Shown in pieces: positions 27,062-34,498 of a stretch of DNA of 64,000 nucleotides (position 1 is its first letter; the number at the start of each line of letters is the position of its first letter). This DNA is from Bacteroidota bacterium. Lineage in GTDB: Bacteria; Bacteroidota; Bacteroidia; Chitinophagales; Saprospiraceae. The stretch covers positions 186,001-250,000 of the forward strand of contig WGNL01000001.1 in assembly GCA_016124585.1 (NCBI GenBank), in the 5' to 3' direction. A program made the translations under genes and the position numbers. The notes beneath the pieces are model-generated. The model did not search any database and was not told the origin of the DNA. It was given only the letters and a program-made list of their open reading frames with translations.

Positions 27062-28663
27062 TTACATCTTGTTGGCCCCAGTAAAAATCCTGTTCCAATT
27101 AATGCCATTGCGTATGCTGCCATTTTTGGTTGAAAACCAGATGAACAATGGCTTGCCAACAATATGGTTTTCTGGAACAAAGCCCCAAACCCTACTGTCT
27201 TCTGAATTGTGACGATTGTCGCCCATCATCCAGTAATAGTTCATTTTGAAAGTGTAACTCGTGGCTTCTTGGCCATTAATGAAGAATTTTCCATCTTTTT
27301 TCTCCAGCTTATTGCCTTCGTAATTGGAGATGATACGCTCATAAAAGGCAATACTTTCTGGATTGATTGCTACAGTAGCCCCTTTTTTTGGAATATAAAT
27401 TGGGCCATAATTATCGTTGGTCCAGGCTCCATAATGGACTGGGTCATGTGGGAAATAATCATGCTTTCCCAGTTTTTCAAATGGATAGAAATCAATCTTT
27501 ATGGCTGGATCCATCGCTTTGATTTTTTCTACTTGTTCTTTATCAAGCCAATAAATCCCCTGGTCCATGTATGATTCTTGGGTATTCACGCCCATTTCAT
27601 CCAGCTTCTCTTTATTCAGAGGGCCAGAAGGTGACTCGACCACATATAAAAACTGCATGTGAGTCGGGTTTTGCGCAGCGGTACCATTTATATACACTTG
27701 CCTGTCAACTATTTTCAGACTATCTCCCGGCAATCCAATACAACGTTTGATGTAGTGGTCTCTTTTGTCGATAGGTCTCACCACCAAATCAGCGTTCCCC
27801 GTTTTAATTTGCATGAAACGTTGCTGCTGCTGAGGGTCTCCGCTTGCACCCCTTCGATAGTCATTGATGCTCCAAGTGCGCTCTGGAAAAACATAGACAC
27901 TATCCCCCTCTGGGTAATTGAATACCACTGGGTCGTATCGTTTTACTTCGCTGATGGCAGGCAAACGGTAAAATGGCAGGTTGGGCTTCGAAATGTAGCT
28001 TTCACAATCGAAAAAGGGGAGCCGGTTGTGCAGCAAGGGAAACATGAGCACTGTCTTAGGTGTGCGGATGCCATAATGTGCCTTGCTTACAAACAGAAAG
28101 TCCCCCACTTTTAGTGAACCTTCCATAGAAGAGGTAGGAATTACGTAGGCTTCAATGAGAAACATACGGATAAACGAAGCAGCAAACACGGCAAAAACAA
28201 TGGCTTCTGTCCATTCCCGGGCTGGTGATTTGGCATAAGGGTTTTTTGTGTTCAACTTTTGTAGCTCCCGTTTGTCACCAGCTTTTTGAGCTTCAATTAT
28301 TTTATTCTTGTACTCTCGTTCCATTGTGAAATTGGGGCCAAGGTACTTGTCGTTTTTGTCCTTGCCAATGACATAAAAAATGGCTGGGGCAAAAATCACG
28401 GCCATTGCGGAGCTACCAAAACTATATCTTCCAAAAGAGCGGACCATATCCACACAAAGCCCAACGAAAATGAAAATATTGACGATGGGGAACAATAACC
28501 AGAGCGCATGACTGGGTTTGCGACCAACAATTTTGCACATTTCGACAAAGTTGAGGCCGGGTATCAGTGCTTTTTTACCATCAACACCTGCTTTTTCAAA
28601 CAATTTCATCATTGTGATGCTAAACAGGATGTAGGTGATAATCAGGAAAATTAGAATCTCCAT
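27062..28663 (-). CDS. lepB: signal peptidase I
   Basis: A 533-residue membrane protease that removes signal peptides from exported proteins. The first 100 residues form a hydrophobic extension resembling DUF5684 (FEKAGVDGKKALIPGLNFVE plus several membrane segments). A further membrane helix (about 150-170) precedes the catalytic part. The nucleophile is Ser179 in PTSSMEGSLKVGDFLFV and the general base is Lys306 in YIKRCIGLPGDSL. The final family box is YYWMMGDNRHNSEDSRVWG. A long insert separates the Lys box from this last box (about 330-470), as is common in Bacteroidota. The start ATG at 28661-28663 (MEILIFLII) is preferred to an upstream TTG. The gene follows a DUF1573 gene on the same strand. 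Confidence 0.95.
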   Translation of the reverse strand: MEILIFLIITYILFSITMMKLFEKAGVDGKKALIPGLNFVEMCKIVGRKPSHALWLLFPIVNIFIFVGLCVDMVRSFGRYSFGSSAMAVIFAPAIFYVIGKDKNDKYLGPNFTMEREYKNKIIEAQKAGDKRELQKLNTKNPYAKSPAREWTEAIVFAVFAASFIRMFLIEAYVIPTSSMEGSLKVGDFLFVSKAHYGIRTPKTVLMFPLLHNRLPFFDCESYISKPNLPFYRLPAISEVKRYDPVVFNYPEGDSVYVFPERTWSINDYRRGASGDPQQQQRFMQIKTGNADLVVRPIDKRDHYIKRCIGLPGDSLKIVDRQVYINGTAAQNPTHMQFLYVVESPSGPLNKEKLDEMGVNTQESYMDQGIYWLDKEQVEKIKAMDPAIKIDFYPFEKLGKHDYFPHDPVHYGAWTNDNYGPIYIPKKGATVAINPESIAFYERIISNYEGNKLEKKDGKFFINGQEATSYTFKMNYYWMMGDNRHNSEDSRVWGFVPENHIVGKPLFIWFSTKNGSIRNGINWNRIFTGANKM

Positions 28664-28785
28664 AATTTTAACTAAAAGGGTAAAAAACAAAGTAAGTTAC
28701 AAGACCCGGAAGGGACTTTTTTATGGGCGGCAAAGATAAATTAAAATACAAGCTGCAAGCGGAAAGTACAGACTAATTGGTAGCC

Positions 28786-29148
28786 TCATTCGACAAAGCC
28801 TTGGAGATAGAGTTTTTCGCCTTTCTTTTGGTGGTTAAAAAACACTGTGACTTTCTTGTAGAAATACCCGGATTTCCGGGCATCAAATACCACTCTGACG
28901 TAGCCTTCTTTCCCAGGTTCCACAGGCGTTTCGGTCCACTCGGTGGCTGTACATCCACAGATGGAACGTACTGCATCAATGATTAAAGGGGCGTCTCCTG
29001 TGTTCTTGAATGTAAAATCGTGTGTGGCAGGGACATTTAAGGTTAAATCGCCAAAGTCGTGGGTGGTAAGAGTTACCCACTCGAAAGCAGGCCCAATAGC
29101 AATTTGTGTCTGGAGTAAAAGAAAACAGGATAAAAAATAGGTCAGCAT
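28786..29148 (-). CDS. DUF1573 domain-containing exported protein
   Basis: A 120-residue protein with a short signal peptide (MLTYFLSCFLLLQTQIA) and one Ig-like DUF1573 domain of the ASPM/SPD-2/hydin type. It has the family pattern HDFGDL, then ATHDFTFKNTGDAPLII, SICGCTATEW with a Cys pair, and PVEPGKEGYVRVVFDARKSG. Small DUF1573 proteins are periplasmic or surface-exposed and of unknown role. The ATG at 29146-29148 is chosen because the longer frame would begin inside the 40-base palindrome at 29181-29220. Confidence 0.88.
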   Translation of the reverse strand: MLTYFLSCFLLLQTQIAIGPAFEWVTLTTHDFGDLTLNVPATHDFTFKNTGDAPLIIDAVRSICGCTATEWTETPVEPGKEGYVRVVFDARKSGYFYKKVTVFFNHQKKGEKLYLQGFVE

Positions 29149-29180
29149 GTTCGGCAATTGACTGGCTAATTGAAAAGTAA

Positions 29181-29220
29181 GTTTCAGGATTTTTGCTTGG
29201 CCAAGCAAAAATCCTGAAAC
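29181..29220. terminator. perfect 40-bp palindrome, probable terminator of the coiled-coil gene
   Basis: The first 20 bases (GTTTCAGGATTTTTGCTTGG) are the exact reverse complement of the next 20, with no spacer. It lies 31 bases past the stop of the minus-strand gene at 29252 and before the DUF1573 gene. Only a weak T-rich tract follows on the minus strand (TTACTTTTC), so it is not a textbook intrinsic terminator. A protein-binding role is possible. Confidence 0.6.
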
Positions 29221-29251
29221 CGTAACGTTTTGATTTGAACATCAGTATTGG

Positions 29252-30238
29252 TTACTTCAGGTCAAAGCCGCCTGTGCCAGCAAGGTGGCCTTTATTATAA
29301 ACTTCAACCTTGTATTTACCCTTTCCAAAAGCACCAACATTTGGGTCCCAATTAAAGCAAATATCGGCAGCATCTTGGTTGTAGTCATATTCCTTGCTGT
29401 AGGTGTAGCGGAGTTCCTCGCCGTTTTCTTTGCTGTAAAATGTACCTGCGCCAAGTTCGTCGATTGCCATTGTTTCACCTACCGGATTTAGAATCCGAAC
29501 ATAAAAAGTTTCCACACCGGGCCTAGCTATCTTGTTTTCAGTGGTGTGAATGCAAATTTTGAGTTGGTCCACATTTTTTGCGTATTTTTTCTTCACGGTT
29601 TTGCCGCTGTTGCGCTCTTTTAATGGAGTCACTTCCACTTTGTCAATTTTTATTACAGAAGCCAAATTCACCTTTTCAGTTAGCTTGGATTTTTCCTCAT
29701 TCAATTGGCTTTTCTCTGCCACCAATGCTGATTTTTCGCCTTCCAGCATATTGGTCCGCATATTGGCACTGTCAAGGTTATCGCTTAGGTTTTTGGAACG
29801 CTCTGTGAGTTGGTCCCGCTCACCTTTCAGGCTTTCGATTTCACCTTTCATTCGGTCGATTTCAGCTACATAACTTGCCAATTGACTGCGCATATTATTC
29901 ATCTCAGCTTTTGCTCTGCTGATATCCTTGCCACTGGCCAGCAGCCCTTCTATTTTGTTTTTTTGTTGCTTCAGTTCCTCTTTTTGTTGGTCTATGATGG
30001 CGTTCAATTCTTCGTTACTGCCCCGCATTTCTTCCAAATCAGACAAGGCTTCCTGATATTGTTTTTCCAACTCAATTTTCAATTTATCGGCCTCTGCCAA
30101 TTTGGTGGTCTGCGAATCTACCAGTACATCTTGGTTGTATTTGTTGCAAAGCAGAACGCCATTTGTTACCAGCAAGGTAGCGATGATTATTCCTGCGATA
30201 ATTAGAAGTCGTTGCTGTGACGAATTGTTAGTTGCCAT
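29252..30238 (-). CDS. membrane-anchored coiled-coil protein of unknown function
   Basis: A 328-residue protein. A short N-terminus (MATNNSSQQR) precedes one transmembrane helix (about 11-29, LLIIAGIIIATLLVTNGVLL). A long heptad-rich coiled coil (about 40-190) follows, rich in Glu, Lys and Gln (IDQQKEELKQQKNKIEGLLA, DRMKGEIESLKGERDQLTE). The last 130 residues form a beta-rich globular domain with VKKKYAKNVDQLKICIHTTE and CFNWDPNVGAFGKGKYKVEV. The topology suggests a type II membrane protein with a periplasmic coiled coil. I do not assign a function. It has its own likely terminator and is divergent from the exonuclease gene. Confidence 0.82.
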   Translation of the reverse strand: MATNNSSQQRLLIIAGIIIATLLVTNGVLLCNKYNQDVLVDSQTTKLAEADKLKIELEKQYQEALSDLEEMRGSNEELNAIIDQQKEELKQQKNKIEGLLASGKDISRAKAEMNNMRSQLASYVAEIDRMKGEIESLKGERDQLTERSKNLSDNLDSANMRTNMLEGEKSALVAEKSQLNEEKSKLTEKVNLASVIKIDKVEVTPLKERNSGKTVKKKYAKNVDQLKICIHTTENKIARPGVETFYVRILNPVGETMAIDELGAGTFYSKENGEELRYTYSKEYDYNQDAADICFNWDPNVGAFGKGKYKVEVYNKGHLAGTGGFDLK

Positions 30239-30436
30239 GTCTTAGGTCTAATTTATTTAATAGTGTTTTATTGAAAAATGATTGTCAAACAATTGATAAT
30301 CAAGGTGTTAAGTTTGAAAATTGTTCGTTTGAGAAGTAATGGCTTAGGCTGGAATCACTTGTAATTTGCGTAATATTTTCGCAAAGTTAGTATATTTTGT
30401 CATGCGTTTAAGTCCTTCGGAATACCCTCAAATTGC

Positions 30437-30444
30437 TACCTTCG
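30437..30444 (+). promoter_or_regulatory. -7 box upstream of the exonuclease gene
   Basis: TACCTTCG differs from TAnnTTTG at one position and ends 20 bases before the ATG at 30465. No clear -33 TTG at the usual spacing. It supports the internal ATG over an upstream in-frame start at 30366. Confidence 0.3.
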
Positions 30445-30464
30445 CCCTGCACAAAAAACAAAAT

Positions 30465-31205
30465 ATGATTGAATCAATTGACATTGCCAACATTCTATTT
30501 TTAGACATCGAATGTGTTTCGGCCCAACCTTCCTACGATGATTTGGATGAAACGTTCCAAGAACTATGGGCAATAAAAGCAAAGCAAGTGCTCCGCAAAG
30601 AGTTAAATGGCGAAGAAGTTGAACAATCATACCAAGATAAAGCGGCGATTTATGCCGAGTTTGGTAAAATCATCTGTATTTCAGTCGGAATTGTCATCCG
30701 GGATGCCGATCAATCGTTAAAAGTCAGGTTAAAATCGTTCGCCCACATAGACGAAAAGCAACTTTTGAAGGACTTTTGCAACTTACTCAACCAGCATTAC
30801 AAGGATACCAGTAAGCATTACTTATGTGGACACAATATCAAGGAGTTTGATATCCCTTACATTTGTAGGAGGTTGGTAATCAATCAGTTGGAATTTCCGG
30901 CGCTTCTTCAAGTAACTGGTAAAAAACCTTGGGAGGTCAAGTATCTTTTGGATACCATGGAGCTTTGGAAATTCGGCGATATAAAATCTTACACATCGCT
31001 CAAATTATTGGCAGCCGTTCTCGGCTTTCCATCTCCTAAAGACGATATTGACGGAAGTGATGTTGGGAGGGTATACTGGGAAGAACAAGATGTTGACCGC
31101 ATTTCATTGTACTGTGAAAAAGATGTTCTGGCAACGGTGCAGTTGTTTTTGCGGTTTAGGAGGATGCCGATTTTATCACCAGAACAGGTACATCACGTTC
31201 GCTGA
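30465..31205 (+). CDS. DEDDy 3'-5' exonuclease related to the PolB proofreading domain
   Basis: A 246-residue RNase H-fold nuclease without a polymerase domain. The three exonuclease motifs are visible: NILFLDIECVS (Asp-x-Glu), HNIKEFDIPYICRRL (Asp), and YCEKDVLATVQLFLRF (Tyr-x3-Asp, the DEDDy form). The family is called predicted PolB-like 3'-5' exonuclease and occurs as a stand-alone protein in Bacteroidota. The likely role is DNA or RNA end processing in the cytoplasm. The ATG at 30465 is chosen because the fold starts a few residues later and a -7-like box lies just upstream. It is convergent with the phosphopantetheinyl transferase gene. Confidence 0.88.
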   Translation: MIESIDIANILFLDIECVSAQPSYDDLDETFQELWAIKAKQVLRKELNGEEVEQSYQDKAAIYAEFGKIICISVGIVIRDADQSLKVRLKSFAHIDEKQLLKDFCNLLNQHYKDTSKHYLCGHNIKEFDIPYICRRLVINQLEFPALLQVTGKKPWEVKYLLDTMELWKFGDIKSYTSLKLLAAVLGFPSPKDDIDGSDVGRVYWEEQDVDRISLYCEKDVLATVQLFLRFRRMPILSPEQVHHVR

Positions 31206-31209
31206 TAGG

Positions 31210-31845
31210 TCAGCACCATACTAAAATATAGTTTCCAAATTTTTCATAAAACACTTCAAAACCCCAAACCTCACCATCCTTTTCAATGCTGCCAGATGTG
31301 CTTCCAACTAATTGGTAATCAAAAGGTTCGATAAAAATATTGCTTCGAAAATCTAATTCACGCCGTCCATGCGCTTTGTACAAAGCCTCTTTAGCACCCC
31401 AATAGACATGGATATGTTCTAAACGTGTCTCCGGTTTCAAACTGCCCAACTCAGCCAAACCCATAAACCGCTTGGCAAGCACTTCGATTTTCGGAACTAT
31501 ATGTTGTATGTCAATACCAGCTGGGTTTTTTGCCAAAATGACAGCTACCATCTCGTGAGAGTGGCTGAAAGATAAATGAAACGGTGTGCCCCAAATATGA
31601 GGTTTTCCAAATTCATCCTTCAACACAGGAACTCGGTCCTCATAACCTAGTGAAATTAACATATCGTGAACCAAGTATCGACTTGCCAGCCATTCAAGCC
31701 GCCGCCGTCCCTTTAGTTTTGCAAGTTCTTGCTCTTCAACTAATTGCAAATCAAGCTTTTGTCTAAAAAAGTCAGGGTCTTCATCCATTTGCCAGATGCC
31801 AACGACCGTTTCATTTTCCAATGTTTTTTTTAACAATAGCCCCAT
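31210..31845 (-). CDS. 4'-phosphopantetheinyl transferase superfamily protein
   Basis: A 211-residue enzyme of the Sfp/AcpT superfamily, which transfers 4'-phosphopantetheine from CoA to a serine on acyl or peptidyl carrier proteins. The two signature boxes are present: PAGIDIQHI (magnesium-binding Asp) and the VYWGAKEALYKAHGRRELDF box (Trp-x-x-Lys-Glu-Ala). An upstream LSFSHSHEMVAVIL segment matches the His-containing first motif. It lacks a linked synthase, so the substrate carrier is unknown; it may serve fatty-acid ACP if no AcpS exists. It converges on the exonuclease gene (4 bases between stops) and is divergent from the WD40 gene. Confidence 0.9.
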   Translation of the reverse strand: MGLLLKKTLENETVVGIWQMDEDPDFFRQKLDLQLVEEQELAKLKGRRRLEWLASRYLVHDMLISLGYEDRVPVLKDEFGKPHIWGTPFHLSFSHSHEMVAVILAKNPAGIDIQHIVPKIEVLAKRFMGLAELGSLKPETRLEHIHVYWGAKEALYKAHGRRELDFRSNIFIEPFDYQLVGSTSGSIEKDGEVWGFEVFYEKFGNYILVWC

Positions 31846-31923
31846 GAATTATTAGACATTTGCAGTGCCAAGTATATTTAGTCTGCAATACCGCAAAGAA
31901 CGCAAACCCACGCCATTCCGCAA

Positions 31924-32829
31924 ATGCAAGTAAGCAAAGTAGCCCAATTGACAGGACATAACGCCAGCATTTTTGCTCTCATTGAAGGGCAGGATGAACG
32001 CCGTATTTTCACTGCAGCAGGCGATGGATGGGTGGTGGAATGGGACTTGGATACACCAGATTTGGGCAAGTTGGTGGCCAAGGTTGACCGTCAGGTTTTT
32101 TCGCTCTGTTTTTTGAGAAATGAGCAAAAAATTGTGGCAGGAAATATGGATGGAGGCGTACATTGGATAGACCTCAACGTCCCGGATTCCACCAAAAATA
32201 TTGGCCACCATCAACGTGGCGTTTTCGAAATTTTAGAAGCAAATGGCAGTGTTTTTACCGCAGGTGGTGATGGCAAGCTAAGCCGCTGGTCAATTTCCGA
32301 AATGCAATCTACTGAGAGCTACCACCTTGCAAATCAAGCACTTAGGTGTATTTTTTTTTGTGAAAAAAGGCAAGAATTAGCCGTCGGTGGCAGCGATGGT
32401 GCCATTTACATGCTTGATGTAGCATCGCTTGAACTGCGTCACAAAATCACCGCCGCACACGCCAGTTCTGTCTTCTCGATACAATACTCGCCAGATGGTA
32501 ACTCCCTGCTCAGCGGTGGTAGGGATGCTCACCTCAAGGTCTGGGATTTGGAAAATAATTTTGAGGAAATTAGCTCACAGCCAGCCCATTTATTCACAAT
32601 CAACAGTATTTCATTCAGCCCTGATAGGCAGTATTTTGCAACGGCAAGCCGTGACAAGACGGTGAAAATTTGGAATGCTTCAAATTATGAATTGATAAAA
32701 GTGTTGGAAGGCGGACGGGATGGTGGTCATTTTAACTCCGTCAACAGAGTTTTGTGGTCAAAACATCAGAATATGCTGGTGTCTTGCAGCGATGACCGGA
32801 CTTGTATTTTGTGGAAAGTAATTGCGTGA
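31924..32829 (+). CDS. WD40 repeat beta-propeller protein
   Basis: A 301-residue protein made almost entirely of WD40 repeats, probably a single seven-bladed propeller. Clear blades end in WVVEWDLD, KLSRWSI, AHLKVWDLE, TVKIWNAS and TCILWKVIA, each preceded by GH or similar and an SxD turn (AHASSVFSIQYSPDGNSLLS, FATASRDKTV). There is no signal peptide, so it is cytoplasmic. Propellers of this type are interaction scaffolds; no enzymatic domain is attached and partners are unknown. The ATG at 31924 sits 78 bases from the divergent transferase gene. Confidence 0.88.
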   Translation: MQVSKVAQLTGHNASIFALIEGQDERRIFTAAGDGWVVEWDLDTPDLGKLVAKVDRQVFSLCFLRNEQKIVAGNMDGGVHWIDLNVPDSTKNIGHHQRGVFEILEANGSVFTAGGDGKLSRWSISEMQSTESYHLANQALRCIFFCEKRQELAVGGSDGAIYMLDVASLELRHKITAAHASSVFSIQYSPDGNSLLSGGRDAHLKVWDLENNFEEISSQPAHLFTINSISFSPDRQYFATASRDKTVKIWNASNYELIKVLEGGRDGGHFNSVNRVLWSKHQNMLVSCSDDRTCILWKVIA

Positions 32830-33295
32830 CTCTTACAAAACTCAAACTATCAACTACAAAAAGCAGCAAGTCAGCAGCTGAAAGTCGAAGTAAAACCGGG
32901 TTTTAGCCAGTTGCTGCTGCTTGCTACGTTTCGAGCGTTTTTAGTTGGTTTTGTTTGCTAATATTGATGCGAATTGTAAAAGTCAAATTCCTCAAAAAAC
33001 TTCATTTCAATTTTCAAGTGTATTGTTTCAAAAAACGAGAGCGTGCCATCTCAGAGCTTTAGATGTTTTAGAAAAAATGAATTCCTGTTCACTGTTGGCA
33101 AAGAAAGGCCAAGGCATACCTTTGCGCAAATTGGTTAGCGGTTCAAACCTGAGTTTGTGCCAATTTTAACCTATGAGTACTGATTTTGGCCAAATGTTAA
33201 ATCAACTCCATTTTGTTAATTGCCTCGTTTTCAGTGTTTTACATAAATTGTTAAGATTGAAAAAGGTCAACTGTTAAACCCTCTTAACTTTTGTT
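32830..33295. other. intergenic region between the WD40 gene and meaB
   Basis: This 466-base stretch has no convincing reading frame. An imperfect long hairpin (AGCAGCAA at 32862-32869 with TTGCTGCT at 32911-32918, and an inner TAAAAC/GTTTTA pair) may end the WD40 transcript. A well-formed promoter lies at 33096-33124. That leaves an untranslated leader of about 165 bases before meaB, containing a possible AAATTGG/CCAATTT pairing. Confidence 0.6.
33096..33124 (+). promoter_or_regulatory. promoter upstream of meaB
   Basis: TTG at 33096-33098 is followed after 18 bases by TACCTTTG (33117-33124), an exact TAnnTTTG. Spacing fits Bacteroidota promoters. Transcription would start near 33131. Confidence 0.5.
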
Positions 33296-34315
33296 TTGAA
33301 TAAAAAAGCAATCATTTCGGGTAAAAATTGGTCGGCAAGTGACTATGCTGAGGGCATACTTCGAGGTGATAGGGTTGTGCTAAGTCGTGCCATAACCTTA
33401 GTTGAAAGCAGCCGGCCGGAACATCGAGAGTTAGCGCAACAGGTGCTCGAAAAATGCCTGCCACACTCCGGAAACTCTTTTCGGATAGGCATAACAGGCC
33501 CGCCAGGTGTAGGCAAGAGCAGTTTTATCGAAGCTTTCGGAAATTACATTGTTCAAGAACAAGGGTACAAACTGGCTGTTCTGGCCATCGACCCCAGCAG
33601 CCAAGTGAGCGGAGGCAGTATTTTGGGTGACAAAACCCGGATGGAAAAGCTGAGCCTTGAATCAAATGCCTTCATCCGGCCAAGCCCAGCAGGCAGTTCT
33701 CTGGGTGGGGTAGCCAATTGTACACACGAGTCAATGCTTCTTTGCGAAGCGGCTGGTTTTGAAATGATTTTCATCGAAACTGTGGGGGTAGGGCAGAGTG
33801 AAACGGCGGTGGCTGGCATGGTGGATTTTTTCATGCTACTGCTGTTACCCGGGGCTGGTGACGAGTTGCAGGGCATCAAACGTGGAATCGTGGAAATGGC
33901 TGATATTTTGGCCGTGAACAAAGCAGATGGTGACCGAATTGAGTTGGCAAAATCTGCTCGGAAAGACTATGCCCAAGCATTACATTTATTCTCTGAAAAA
34001 CCAAGTGGCTGGCTTCCAAAAGCGGTCACTTGCTCCGCAAATTCAGGTGAAGGATTGCCGGAGATTTGGAAATTAATTGCTGATTATCAAGCAATTGTGA
34101 AGCTAAATGGGTGGTTTAATGAAAATAGAAAAGCACAGTTGGCAGCTTGGTTTTCTTCGCAATTGGAGCAATCCATCCATCGGTTTTTCTTTGAAAACCC
34201 TGTTGTGAAATCAGCACTTGAAGCCCAAAAACAAGCTGTATTGGAAGGTAAAATAAGCCCAACCAATGCTGCCCACCAACTTTTAGATTTATTCTTGAAA
34301 TCCCTTCCGAAGTAA
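33296..34315 (+). CDS. meaB: methylmalonyl-CoA mutase-associated GTPase MeaB
   Basis: A 339-residue G3E-family P-loop GTPase, the chaperone that loads and protects the B12 cofactor of methylmalonyl-CoA mutase. Walker A is GPPGVGKSS (residues 68-76). Further boxes are LAVLAIDPSSQVSGGSILGD, FIRPSPAGSSLGGVA, IFIETVGVGQSE and the guanine-specificity motif VNKADGD. The C-terminal helical arm is present. The start is a TTG: no ATG occurs in frame between the upstream stop at 33275 and the residues after Walker A, and TTG gives the full family N-terminus (WSASDYAEGILRGDRVVLSR). The mutase genes are not in this window. Confidence 0.93.
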   Translation: MNKKAIISGKNWSASDYAEGILRGDRVVLSRAITLVESSRPEHRELAQQVLEKCLPHSGNSFRIGITGPPGVGKSSFIEAFGNYIVQEQGYKLAVLAIDPSSQVSGGSILGDKTRMEKLSLESNAFIRPSPAGSSLGGVANCTHESMLLCEAAGFEMIFIETVGVGQSETAVAGMVDFFMLLLLPGAGDELQGIKRGIVEMADILAVNKADGDRIELAKSARKDYAQALHLFSEKPSGWLPKAVTCSANSGEGLPEIWKLIADYQAIVKLNGWFNENRKAQLAAWFSSQLEQSIHRFFFENPVVKSALEAQKQAVLEGKISPTNAAHQLLDLFLKSLPK

Positions 34316-34446
34316 TAATTTTCATTTTCCATTCTCCGTTGTTTTCTGCCGTTTTGTCACCCATTTTCATTCCTTTCCCTGCCATTTTTCACCAAAAATT
34401 ATCAAAAAACGAACAAAAAGTCAGTCAAAACCTGCTGGCATATTGA

Positions 34447-34476
34447 TTGATTGGCGAGAGGAGCAAACCATTTTTG
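34447..34476 (+). promoter_or_regulatory. promoter of dnaK
   Basis: TTG (34447-34449), 19 bases, then CATTTTTG (34469-34476), seven of eight positions of TAnnTTTG. It would start transcription near 34483, just before an A/T-rich leader and the ATG at 34499. No CIRCE operator was seen upstream. Confidence 0.45.
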
Positions 34477-34498
34477 AACTAAAATAAAATAAATCTCA

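Noticed and set aside
34316-34498. CIRCE (HrcA) operator upstream of dnaK
   Set aside because: No TTAGCACTC-N9-GAGTGCTAA-like element is present; only a sigma-A-type promoter match was seen.
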